Under the pieces are notes generated by a model. It was not told the origin of the DNA. It did no database searches and saw only the letters and a program-made list of their open reading frames with translations. From Acanthamoeba lenticulata (Eukaryota; Discosea; Longamoebia; Acanthamoebidae): a stretch of 64,000 nucleotides of DNA. Both the position numbers and the translations under genes were made by a program. Of the stretch, positions 49,121 to 59,726 are shown in pieces (the stretch's first letter is position 1; every line of letters starts with the position of its first letter). The stretch lies in contig NAVB01000314.1 of the NCBI GenBank assembly GCA_002179805.1, forward strand, positions 1 through 64,000. Direction: 5' to 3'.

Positions 49121-50169
49121 ATGTCGCCGCGCGTTTTATTTAGTGTTGCTGTGCTTGTAGGGCTCTTGCTGCCTTACGCCACCGCAACTTTCTCTTGCAA
49201 CAACCAAGGTTTGCCCCCCCCCCTCTTCTCCTATCACTATCACTTTGTCCAAGCTGGACTCTTCTCTTACACTCGGTGCGCCAGGTGAATGTGCTGAAGT
49301 CAACGACCACACGGGCTACGACCCGCGTTTCAAGTGCACTGCTGATGGAAGGCACTGCGCAAAGGAACCGACCCCGGGTAAGGACGCCTCGTCTGCAGTC
49401 TCCCTCCGCAGAAGTGCTCGTGTCTTATGAGGCAGTTTTGTAGAGGAGGGCACGCGCCTGTCGGCTACTGGCAAAGAGCTCAAGGATAAAGCCTTGCGCA
49501 TGCTCTTCGAGGTGTGGGCCGGTAATGACTTCAGCAACATCGAGCAGTTTGTCAGTCCGTCGCATGTGCTGGTACTGCCCCTGAGCTCGAGGAGGAAGCA
49601 ACACATTACGTTCCCTTGGTGATTGCTGAGACTCATTCTTGCGCGGTTCGCGACCCGGCCAGACCTCTTCCCTTCTGAGCCGCCCGCTGGTGGGCTTCGA
49701 TGGCCTCAAGACCTATAACGCTTTCCTGCGCACGTCCTTCTCTGACTACTCATTCTTTGTGGACGACATCATCCAAGAAGGTGCTCGGCCTGTTTCTCTC
49801 CTTCTGCCTCGCTGCACACGAGGCTCATGCCCAGCGGTCTGTTGCAGGAAACAAGGTCGTCGTGCGCCACCAGTTCTTTGGCATCAACACAGGTGACTAC
49901 GAGGGTTTTCCCGCGACTGGTACGCGCACCACGATGCTCTTTGGCTCCTTTCTTGCTTCTTCCCCGTGCCGATCACGCTCATGGGCCTGTCATGACGAAC
50001 AGGTCGCTTCGTACGCGTGCGCGACTGTCTAGTCGTATTCGACTTCTGGGGCGGTCGCGTTCAGCAAGCCCTGCTCGTGTGGCCGCAAAGCAACCTGCTC
50101 GAGCAGCTTGGCCAGGACCCCAGCCGCGCTTTGCGTGGTCCTGCCACCACCTCTGCTGACGTCATCTGA
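49121..50169 (+). CDS. Secreted SnoaL-like (NTF2-fold, polyketide-cyclase family) protein
   Basis: Exon 1 (49121-49208) encodes a signal peptide, MSPRVLFSVAVLVGLLLPYA. Exon 2 (49285-49377) gives GECAEVNDHTGYDPRFKC, a small Cys segment. Exon 3 from 49444 begins the fold: LKDKALRMLFEVWAGNDFSN + IEQFVSPSHV. Then GFDGLKTYNAFLRTSFSDYS, FFVDDIIQEGNKVVVRHQFF, GINTGDYEGFPATG, and RFVRVRDCLVVFDFWGGRVQ + QALLVWPQSNLLEQLGQDPS. This matches SnoaL-like ester cyclases, with GxxGLK..F..L...FPD, GDKVVxRxxxxGTHxGxFxGxPPTG and a closing LLxQLG. The usual catalytic His/Asp pair (HDP and similar) is not obvious, partly because the exon near 49600 is unclear. It may be a binding protein rather than an enzyme. Confidence 0.75.
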
Positions 50170-50273
50170 AGAAACTGTAAAAGCAAAAGAAAAGAAAATG
50201 GAAAGGCTTCGTTTCACGTTTTTATCCAACAAGAGTGGCTGGCGAACGTTTCGTGGGGTACCAACGCAATCGA

Positions 50274-51173
50274 ATGGGCTGCTACCGCGTGTGCGGGGTC
50301 GATATCACGACGCCAGCGGGGGCCTGTCTCAGCTTGCTGCTCTTCCTCATTTGCTTTCAGATCTTTCTCGAATTTGTCGATGAGGACGACGTTCACCATC
50401 ACCACTACTACCCTTGTAAAGGCTGCAGTAGCCAGCAACCAGCAAATGTGAGGGAGATGACTGGGGGCGGTGACGCCGAGCTGACACTACAAACCGAGGC
50501 CTCACACATTGGCTGGACTGAGGGCGACCCGCCGCAGCCTGGCTCGGCAGCACAAGGTACTCAAATTGAGCCCTTTATCAAGCCTTTAGAATCAAAACTG
50601 AATAATACAAATAAGAAGAAATAATGAGTTATTTTGAATCCAGGCGATGGCCAGCAAGAGGGTGTTTGTGCAGCTCAAATCCTCACCACTGCGCCCCCAT
50701 GTACAGTGGAGGTGAACGGAGGTGGAATGGCCGCGGGCGATGACGTGCCTGACCACTACGGCGTGCTAGATGACGAGGAAGAAGACTACCTGCAAGGAGA
50801 GGACGACGATGATGATGACGATGATGATGAAGAGGAGGAGGACCCAGAGGAAGAGCTCATTACCTATTTGCTACGCCGTAAGAGGGAAAAGGAAGAGAAG
50901 AAGAGGCGTGAGAAAGAGGCCAAGAGGTACAAGAAAAGCAGCAAGCTGGCGAAGAAGAAGGTCAAGCAGGACAAGAAGAAGCAGGAAGAGAAAGAAAAGA
51001 AGCGGCCCAAGAAGGACGTTGACGAGGAGCTGGTGAAGCTCTACGAGGAGCGGGCTCGATTGGAGGAAGAACGCGTGCGCTTGGAAGAGCAGCGACTACG
51101 GCTAGCCGCCCGGTGGCGTGAGGAAGAGCTCCTCCGGCGGCAGGACAACGCCAACGCGCTCGACGTTCTTTGA
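50274..51173 (+). CDS. One-TM protein with acidic block and ER/K helix
   Basis: Start at 50274: MGCYRVCGVDITTPAGACLS, with MGC giving potential lipidation, directly before the hydrophobic segment CLSLLLFLICFQIFLEFV. A His/Tyr patch and KGCSSQQPANV follow. One intron (about 50556-50643) joins SAAQ to GDGQQEGVCAAQ. The second exon has an Asp run (GEDDDDDDDDDEEEEDPEEE) and then about 110 residues of alternating E/K/R (RRKREKEEKKRREKEAKRYK, KKVKQDKKKQEEKEKKRPKK, LYEERARLEEERVRLEEQRL), typical of a stable single alpha helix or coiled coil. It ends RRQDNANALDVL. Not recognised. An upstream ATG at 50198 is in a different frame. Confidence 0.65.
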
Positions 51174-51316
51174 TGCCCTTCCCCTCCTTTTTGCCTTTAG
51201 TTGTGGCTCTCCTTTTTTTGTTTGCAGCTCTCCTGCGCCCTCCCCTCCCCTCCTCTCTTTCTCTCTGCGAGATGACACCGGAGACATCGTCATGTACATG
51301 ATCATTTTGGTGACAA

Positions 51317-51322
51317 AATAAA
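51317..51322 (+). terminator. Poly(A) signal of the 50274 gene
   Basis: AATAAA 144 bases past the stop codon, just before the convergent DEP-PH gene ends at 51351. Confidence 0.5.
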
Positions 51323-51350
51323 ACCCAAAAGAGAGTCCCCCCCAATCCGC

Positions 51351-53901
51351 TCATGGTGAAGCATCATGCCCTTCCAGATGTTCGGGTTGCTCGTGTGGTG
51401 GTGGGTAGTCGCCTGGTCGGCGGTCCTCGTCGCAGTGCGAGGGGGTGGTGAGGCGCTCGAGTGGCCACGCCTGCTGTTCGCCGTCCACTTCGATCTCCGA
51501 CTCGACTCTCATCGATGCTTCTCGTCCGACGATCGCCGCCATGGTCGACAGCTCGAGCGCGCTCTCGTCGTCGTCCAATTCTCGAAAGCCGTTCGTGCTC
51601 GTCATCGTCGCCATCACCGCCACCTGCTCTTCATCATCATTCACAAAATTGTAGGAGGTACTGCTGCTGCTGTTGTTGGTCTCCCCCTGCCCGCCGTTGC
51701 TGACTTCCGTCGGGGATGGAGCCACGTCGAGCAACCACGGGAACTCGCGTGAGCTCAGCAAGCCGCCCGCGGCCAGACGTCCGTCCCCGTGGCCGTCGTC
51801 AATAAACGCCTGCAAGTCGCGCGGCTGCTCCTTCTCCTCCCAGCTCCAGCGCCGCCGATGTGGTGGTGGGTGCCGTTGGTGATGGTGGTGGTGCTGCGCC
51901 GGCAGCATTTGCGATCGCGTGTGAGCGGCGCGAAGGCGGAGTCGTGGTTGCGTGTCGGCAGTCGGTCGTTTTCGCATGTCGATGATTTCCCTTCGCTCGA
52001 GGTGCATCTCGCGTCGCAGTCGCAGCAGCTGGAGTCTACCCCTCTCGTTCGCCAGCGCCACCTGCCAGCTGAAGCTCACGTCGGCCTCCTCCTCCTCGTC
52101 TCCCGCACGATCCTGTGCTGGATTTCCCACCTGTGCCGCGCCAACGTCAACGCCGGTGAGTCGTCAAAAGGCTGGCCTTGGCCCACCATGGGAAAGCGGC
52201 CTGGGCAGGAGCGTGGGAAGGGCCTCTCACCTGGCGCGGAGCGAACGGACAGTTGCGCGCGCTGCGCTGGATGGCGGCTTTGTTCAGCATTTCCTCGGCC
52301 TGCTCGATCCTCTGCATCATCCGGTTGACATGATCATCCGGATCGTCGCGCGAGTCAGCCAACCGTGGCAGCAAGGCGAGGCGAGAGGAGACCGCCAAAT
52401 GAGAGAGGGAAGAAGAGAGCTGAGGCGGCTTCGTGTATGTTGGGCACCTCATTCTCGGCGTCCAGGGTGAAGGGGTAGAGCGTCTCGACCCACGCCTTCA
52501 TGTCCTTGGCGTCCTTGGCCACCTACGCATCGCCGTCCAGGAAACACACACATGCGTAAGCCCCCGCCCCCTCCAACCCTTCCTGAGGAGCGACGTACAA
52601 AAGTGAGTACGTGAGCCTGGACGTGCATCTCAAACTCGCACTGGTTGTCGGTGTAGATCGCCGCGTGGTTTGCCGTGAGCGACGGAAACGGGATCTGGAA
52701 GACGTCAGGCACCAGACCCGCACACACCCGCCGCGCACCCTCGCGAGTGAGCCGTCGCGCCCTGAGAGCTCACAGAAGAGAGAGAGAGAGAGAGATGGCG
52801 CGCGCGTACCTCGATGAGGATATCCTTGAGGAAGACCCGGCCCTGCGGCTGCGGGCTGTGAGGCTTATCGTACCAAAGCAGGTGTCGGTTCCTCAGGCAG
52901 CACCACCTGCATGACCCCACCACCTCGTGAGCTGCCACCCCTTCCCCCACAAATGCAAAAGGAAAAGCAGACGATCGGGTGGATGGCGTACCGGAGGCGG
53001 TACGGGGCAGCCGGGTCGAGCTTGACGCCCAGGAAGCCGCTCTTGTTGGCGGCGTAGGTCGTCGGATGCTGAAGTTGGGTCACACACACATAAACACAAA
53101 CATAAACACTCATGGACATGGCGCGGCTGGACATGACGGGTGGGAGAGGGAAGGACTGTGTTGACGTGAGGGTGATACCAGAAACTGGAAGTACTGCCGC
53201 CCGTCAGCAAAGGGCGCGTTGGCCACGGTGGCGTGCTGGAGGGCACCGTGGTTGAGCAGCATTTGGCCCACGGCCACCGCCTCTTCGCGGGTCTCGGTGA
53301 AGATGTGGTTGAGCATCCAGGACACCGCTTCCTCGCCTGCGTGGTGCAGCGTTGGGGGGGGGGTTGAGGTTGCGCCAGGAGGAGAGGGGGAAGAGGGATG
53401 ACGCACCGACAAAGGACTCGGGGTAGGTGCGGAGGTAGTGAGAGCGCGGCTTTACCTCCACGCCCGCACGCAGTCGTTCAATGATGTTGTGCACCTGTGG
53501 GTGGAGAGAAAACAGGTGGAGGCGTGTGAGCCCAGTACGAAGAGGAGGAAGGAGAAGAAAGAGCGCGCACGGTTTTGTTGTCCACCGAGGAGAGGAAGTC
53601 GCCCTTCTGTGTAGTGCGAGAGTGGAAGCGTCGTCGCGGTGAGGCAGAGAACGGCCAAGGCGACAGCATAACTCATAGTTTGTGGTGATAGTACCTTCAA
53701 GTCACTAAAGACGTCGAGGTTTTCTGAGGGCGGCATGCTGCCTGAAATGCAGTCGGCGTGCATGAGCAAGAGTCGTGTTGCCCTTGACAAGCTCGATCAA
53801 GAAGGAAAATCGGCAAGGGAGGAAATCGCACCTGTAGTGTGGGCCTGGACTGGTGCCTCAGCCTGAGATTTGCTGTTGGTGGTGTCTGCACAAGGGACCA
53901 T
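51351..53901 (-). CDS. DEP- and PH-domain protein
   Basis: Probable membrane-associated signalling adaptor. Start placed at 53901 (MVPCADTTNSKSQAEAPVQ), followed by small exons SMPPSENLDVFSDLK and GDFLSSVDNKT. The DEP domain spans VHNIIERLRAGVEVKPRSHY, LRTYPESFVG, EEAVSWMLNHIFTETREEAV, AVGQMLLNHGALQHAT and GRQYFQFL. A PH domain follows: NKSGFLGVKLD, WCCLRNRHLLWYDKPHSP, FEMHVQAHVLTFV and KDAKDMKAWVETLYPF with its conserved Trp. Then come HVNRMMQRIEQAEEMLNKAA and a long last exon (51351-52128): a helical part (ANERGRLQLLRLRREMHLER), a His run and a Ser/Asn-rich tail. Similar DEP-PH pairings occur in pleckstrin-type proteins. The start could lie further upstream. Confidence 0.8.
52777..52795. 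repeat. GA microsatellite
   Basis: AG dinucleotide run inside an intron of the DEP-PH gene (CT on the coding strand, serving as polypyrimidine tract). Confidence 0.85.
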
Positions 53902-54139
53902 GCCCGCGGCGCATGGCCCACCACAAGCCCCAAAGTGTTGCAGCAGCAAGTGCGCCCACAAACAGAAGCCGCCGCCTACGAGAAGCTTTTGACGTTCGGC
54001 CCGATAAAGTGTCTCCTCGAACTCAAATATTTCGAATTTTCGGGTCGCGGCTCTTCTCTCACGAGAGCAAACACAACACGAGTTCGGTGACTAGTTTTAC
54101 AACAGAGAAGAGAGTCCTTGTGGCGTGCTTTGGCGACTA

Positions 54140-55256
54140 CTACTGGGCTTTGAGCTGGGTGAGGAGGGAGCGCAGCTTGTTCTCTGTGTGTTTCTCCAAC
54201 TCGGCGAGTTTGGTCTTGAGGCGCTTTTCCATCGCTTCACGGAGGAGCTTTTCCTCGTGGTGTTTCGCCTCGGCTTGCGCCAGCTGCTTCTTCATCGTCT
54301 CGGCGGCCATTGCGCGCACTTGAAGCTCTGTGCATCGCGCGGGACGCACAAGAGTGGGTGAGATCGAGTTGGCGCAGAGACCACGACACAAAGAGTAGAG
54401 TCGCACCGCGTGTCAAGGAGAGGTTGGCGGCCATCAGTTCCTCCACTTGCTGCCGCAGGCGAGTGACCTCATCGGACACACTCAAAGCCGTGGCGTTGAT
54501 TCGTCGCTTCTCTTCTTCGGTCTGTTTTTGCTCGGCCTCGGCTTGGAGCATGGCCTGGTGCTGCTCCTTCAGCAAGTGCTGCACTTCGCTGGCTGCTTCG
54601 TCCAGCACAATGATGCTGCCCCGCTGGCCACCGCCCTTGGCCAGCGAGGAGAGCAGCCCGACGGGCTGTGATGCAGCAGCATCAGCCGTGTGCGCCGTGT
54701 CCTTGCCCCTTGGGGACTCCTGCTTTTCGATTTCGTCCAGAAGCTGGTGGAGCTCGCCTTCGTCCTCGTGCTTGGCAGGATCTTCTTCAACAAAGTGCAA
54801 ACTCTCAGAGCTGCTCTCGCAGCTGGAAGGTGAGTTCTTGCTGTTTGAGCGGCTCGCCCGTAGTCCCCGGCGCCCACCTCGGTCTCGCCATCCCTCCGTT
54901 ACCCGGCGTATCTCCTCGACCTTCTTCTTGCGTGTTTCCTTGTCGTCAAGTGGGCCACCTTCAAGAGACCCGTTCTTCTCGTCGCCCTCGCACGGCACCG
55001 CAGCCGGTGCGCTTTCACTCTTGGGCATTTCGTCGCTGTTCGCTGCGAGGTGGGCTGGAACTGGAATGGCTGGCGGTGTGCGGTCGTTGCTGCCACTCCC
55101 CCCTTCAGAACTCTGCTCTCCTTCGTCCTGCGCCTGAGCTTTTCGACGGACCGGTATTGTCTGCCCGCTGCCAATCCTCTTATCTCCTATGGTAAGCGTA
55201 CTGCTTCGCTCCCGTAGGCCACTGTTGCTGCTTGTAAGGGACGGTGCGGCTTCCAT
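54140..55256 (-). CDS. Coiled-coil protein, unknown
   Basis: Two exons. The first (about 54415-55256) starts MEAAPSLTSSNSGLRERSST, is polar with TPPAIPVP, then basic KETRKKKVEEIRRVTEGWRD, Ser-rich NSPSSCESSSESLHF, acidic EGELHQLLDEIEKQE, and a coiled coil SEVQHLLKEQHQAMLQAEAE to EEVTRLRQQVEELMAAN-like heptads. The second exon continues the coil: VRAMAAETMKKQLAQAEAKH, LREAMEKRLKTKLAELEKH, ending LRSLLTQLKAQ. The heptad pattern is unbroken over about 120 residues. No catalytic domain. Divergent from the dynamin-like gene. Confidence 0.7.
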
Positions 55257-55682
55257 CTCTCCTTCAATCTCTCCCTAGTCCGGCGTCGGCTATTCGACGC
55301 GGAGCAACCGGTTACCCCACAGCTTCATGTCGACTGCAAAAATTAATGACATCACGAAACCTTGAGAGAAATGCTTTGTTCTGTGCTGACGTGCATGTAT
55401 CCACTTCATGGCCCCTATGTGCAGGCATGGTAATGCAACTTGGATCTTGCTCAAGCTTTTTTCGCAGTCATTTCTTTTTTTATCCGTTTTTTCTGCGTGA
55501 GTTGACCAAAAAGGAAAGTAGGAGGGGGGGGGGCTGCTGTCTGTTGAAGAGCCACAACTCGGAGGGAGGAGGAACAAACTCGCGAGGTCAGTGATCGATT
55601 GTGTCACGACAAAAAACTTGCAAGCAGCTTACGGACAACACACTACAGCACTATCCCGTTAGCGTTCTAAAACTGCTTCAAG
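55257..55682. promoter_or_regulatory. Divergent promoter region
   Basis: 425 bases between the coiled-coil gene (-) and the dynamin-like gene (+). It contains a G-run (about 55524-55533) and a T-rich stretch. No gene seen; probably a shared promoter. Confidence 0.5.
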
Positions 55683-58600
55683 ATGTCAAGCAAACGACTG
55701 TCGATGGCGAGGGTACCTTACCTTCTCGGTAGAAAGATAGTCTCGAGGAGACACTTAACCTTAAGTGTGGATTTTCTTCTGGAAAGGCCCAAGAGCGTGC
55801 TTTTCTCTACGTCAATCCTGAAGAGGAGCGAAAGGAGAACATGAGGAAGCGAAAGGAGAGAATCCGCACCATGCGCGCTAAAGATCGAGCGGTGGAGGCC
55901 GGTACGCTGTTGCAACACATCATGATGTCGTACGCTCTTGCCTCATCAAAAGGTTGCCTCTGGCTTGCATATACGGCCAGGACGGGACGAAGTCAGCGAG
56001 CTGCAGTCAGTGAAGGTGCCGGACCATGACCCTTCCCCGGTTAAGCACTTCACACCCCTCCCGGAAGAAGTCTACAAGAGCCACCGCCAACTTGAAGAGA
56101 TAGCCCGGATGTACGCAGCATTCCTTTTTGCTCGCTCCACTTCCTCGAGCGCATGTCCTAACCGCTCTGCGCGCGTGACGACTACGCCAGTCTCAACTCG
56201 CCATTTGGCCCGGTCGAAGTTGTAGTCATCGGGCAGAGAGGCCACGGCAAGAGTGCCTTGGTCGAAGCCCTCAGCGGACACATCCTTTCTCATGTGCAGT
56301 TCGCCTCGGTACGCCATCAAAGTGTGCTTTCTATTCATCTATTCCACTCACTCTTCCTGTAGGAGGGGATCACCAAGCGGCCAGTCCGCTACCAGTTTGT
56401 GAACAACACGGACATCACACCTGGAGCCAAGGCCAATGACGGTACTTCCTTATTGCCTCTTCTTCCTTCCCTTTGTGTTGCCGGGCTGTAACAGGGCCTC
56501 ATCTCGATGGTGTGGCCTCAACGCAGTGACGTTCAAGTGCGTAATCCAGCATGACGCCATATTCCACGAACACAACATCGAGATCCCCCTCAAGAACCTG
56601 CCTCAGGTTCGTTGTTGCTCCCTCTTTGATCGCATCTTGGTGGTCCCATTTGCCTCACCCTCGCCGTCATTACAGGAGGTTCAACGTCGCTCCGCGTCGC
56701 TCTCAGCAGAGCCCCTCTACATCACAATTTCGTCTCCCACCACGCTCAACTTCACTCTCATCGACACACCTGGCTTACCGCCTCCGCCCTCGGCCAGCGA
56801 TGTTTCGGCCGACGTCAGGACCAAGCTCGAGTCCATCGTGGCCAAGGTCTCATGCGAGGAGCCCAACAGGTTCCTTCTCTTCGTAGAGGAGGCCGGCCCT
56901 TGGTTCGCCCTCTTTTCTCCTCCCACCGAAAACATTGGACTGCATGTTGATCTAACTGTTACGCTGAACAGGGAGGAGAGCAGCATCCTGCCGCTCGTGC
57001 GCTCGATTGATCCTGCCTTCAATCGATCCGCCATCGTTTTCACCAAGTCCCACCACTTCTTCAAGTCGGTAAGTCTTGGTCTGTTTTGTGATGAAGTGAG
57101 AAGACCGCGCCACTTACCATTCTTTTTTACAACCTGCCACACAGCTGCTGAGTACCAAGCAGCTCATCAATAGATATCTGAAGGGCGGCCAGCACCCGCT
57201 CTTGCCTTGCTTCTGGGTCACTGTGCCTTCTCACAAGGTTCGTCCTGTCAAGGGACAAGGGGCCTTGCCTACTTGTCACAACGCTCACTGGGAACGCTGC
57301 CCGGGCAGGTGAGGAGCAAGTGTGAGCATAGCGCCGCGTGGCAAGAGAAGGTGTGGCAAACACATCACAGAGACATGGCATATTTGCGCGACATGCAGGT
57401 CAAGCAAAAGTGCGCTCCCTTCCTCCTCCCCTCCCCCCCCCGAGGAAGATAGAACGCTCATCGGCGCTAATGAATCGTCCACTAGGTATGAGCCCAATAT
57501 TGGCGTCCTGTGCCTGCTCAGGTTCCTGATGAAGCACATTTGGAAGCAGTACATCGACCTTCTTCCCAACACGCTCAAGTTGATCAGGCAGCAGGAAAAG
57601 ACCTTCGAGGTAAGCCGCTTCCCTACAGCAACAAGGGCAGGTGGACTCAGTTAACAGCGTATTGAACCCCTTCCCTACTCTCTGCCTAGGCTGAGCTGCA
57701 ACGGTTCCAGAGCGAGCTGGATCGGCTAAACGCCCACGGCATGCGCGGTCTTGCCAACAAGTTCATGACTGCTCTTTGCCACGCAATCCACCGGATCGTA
57801 CACGGCTCGTCAGAGGCCATCACCGCCATCAATGGCCAGACCCTGGAAGAAGAGACAAGTGCTCAAGGTGAGATTTCCACTCCTTTTTGTCCTGTTTGGC
57901 TCACTGACTCACCACTGCATTGCGCACAGGCGGCATTGAGTGGGTGGACAAAATGGGCAGAGTGCTCAAGGCCGGCAAGGACTGGCCTATTCCCTTCAGG
58001 GGCTGTAAACTATACGGTGGCCAGCAGTTGGACAGACTGCTTGCCGAGTTCAGGACCATTGCCGATCACCTCTACCTCCGGGTACTGCTCACCCTAAGTT
58101 GCTTGTATTGGCGAGGTTTCAGTCCTACAACGTTTCACTGTGCTTTATCACAGGATCACGTCATCACCACGGAGGATCTGGCCTCCGCAGGAGGCATGAG
58201 GCGCATCAGCAACGGCCAAATTGATATTACTTGGGCTGTACGCAAACGCGTGAAAAGATCTGTTCAGTTCCCATTGCTCATCCACAACACACTCCAGGCT
58301 GCATCTCTGGCCGGGAGGAAGACGAAGGCCACTTTGGAGCCGCTCATCAATGTCGGGCTGCAGCGGTACAACTACATGCCAACTTTTCCAATGAGAAGCG
58401 CATCTCACCGCCGCCCCCTGCCGCACAGAATGGCCTACGTGGTGAGGAGGTCGTTCTACTTGGCCCTCGGCCAGGTCGAATCTCCCAGCAGCATTGAGGG
58501 AGCCAGCTTCAACATGGCTGCGACCACCACGGCGCAGGCGGCAGGTGATGAGTGGAGTGAGGTCGAGGTCATCGGCTACCCCTACTACACCCAGTGGGTC

Positions 58601-59336
58601 AAGGACATCTTCGAGCAGTTCCTCACCACCAATCTGCAGGTCACCTCCCGCACTCACTTCTTCTCTTCTTTTTAGTCTGCGACTTCGCCTCACCTTTGTG
58701 ACGTCAACAGAAATGTAAAGAGAAGTGCCTTGAGGAGTTCTTCTCGACCGAGACCATCTACTGGGGCTATAACGAGTACGCCTCTTCGTTCAACACACCA
58801 AAAGCAACACGAAATCTGACCCCTCAAGGTCGTTTAACAGCAATAGAATCGTGCCTGCTGACGAGGATAGTGAAGCAGTCGTGTTGAATAAGACCCTGGT
58901 TCTCACGAGAACCATCTATGAAGTGCGGACAGCCCTCTGTATGCTCAGTGCTTGCCTCGGTGCTGACAGGTGAGCACTTTATAACGCAGGAGACGAAGGA
59001 CAGACAAATCCGCAACATTGTCCTGAGGCTCTACCAGTATTTCCTGTTCATGCTGTACGTATATAACGTTGTTTGTGAGCGTCAGCAAGCTCACTCACAC
59101 GGCACAACATCTGCAGTGAGACAGGTTTGAAGAACCACCTTCAGCAGCTGGTGAGCACGATGCCAGAGGATATGTTGGACGCCAAGTTCCAAGTGGAGGC
59201 CCTTCGGAAGAAGCTCGAAGCCAAGGCCAAGCTGGTTGCTGACGGCATCAAGGAGAGCCGCAAGCGCGAATATGTCTTTACCACCGCGTCAGCCGACTTC
59301 ACCGTACCCATCCTCACGGAAATGCAGATGCCCTGA
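55683..59336 (+). CDS. Dynamin-like GTPase, ARC5/DRP5/Dlp class
   Basis: Large membrane-remodelling GTPase. The ATG at 55683 (MSSKRLSMAR) joins in phase to AQERAFLYVNPEEERKENMR. G1: VEVVVIGQRGHGKSALVEAL. G2: EGITKRPVRYQF. G3: FTLIDTPGL. G4 is atypical: SAIVFTKSHHFFK, with His where TKxD has Asp. An extended interswitch insert (FKCVIQHDAIFHEHNIEIPL) is as in ARC5-type proteins. The stalk/middle part has LLRFLMKHIWKQYIDLLPNT, AELQRFQSELDRLNAHGMRG, then DWPIPFRGCKLYGGQQLDRL with LAEFRTIADHLYLR, matching the KLYGG..F..v..EF motif peculiar to DRP5/ARC5. The C-terminal half resembles the GTPase effector region and ends FTVPILTEMQMP. Dictyostelium DlpA-C and plant DRP5A act in cytokinesis; that role is inferred here. 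No PH domain. Confidence 0.85.
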
Positions 59337-59726
59337 ACAGGGCAGGAGAAGAAAGAGGACGAGAGAACCCGACCCGGCCGAGTGGCACGTGAGCTGAGGC
59401 TCCGCGGCAGCAATTACAATTACAATTACAATTACAATTGTAATTGTGTATCTGAGCCACACGACGGCCCAGCCACGACGGCGTTTTTCAGTGTGTTTTT
59501 CAGAAACCGCTTTTCCTTCGCAATTTGAACGTCGTCACACAAGAACGAAAGCTGGTGGCTTGCTCCTGGCCCCCCACACTCAAAGTGCGCCCCAGAGGCC
59601 TAAAGCGTGCCTGGTCGCCAACCAAGGGAGGCGCGAACGAGGTTTAAGCTGAAAGGCGCTCACGCAAACGTGCGTTCGCGCATCGACTTTTCTTTCTTTG
59701 CTGCCTTCAAGTGGCCATCCTGAGAG
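59337..59726. other. Spacer between the dynamin-like and RhoGEF genes
   Basis: 3' flank of the dynamin-like gene and promoter of the RhoGEF gene. Contains the AATTAC repeat listed below; no further gene. Confidence 0.6.
59411..59448. repeat. AATTAC tandem repeat ending in a palindrome
   Basis: Four to five copies of the hexamer AATTAC, followed by its reverse complement GTAATT, so that 59428-59447 is a near-perfect palindrome (ACAATTACAATTGTAATTGT). It lies 75 bases after the dynamin-like stop codon and could form a hairpin in the 3' untranslated region. Confidence 0.9.

Noticed and set aside
54310..55137. 275-aa plus-strand open frame
   Set aside because: Cys/Ser-rich mirror of the coiled-coil gene on the minus strand; no start context or domain.
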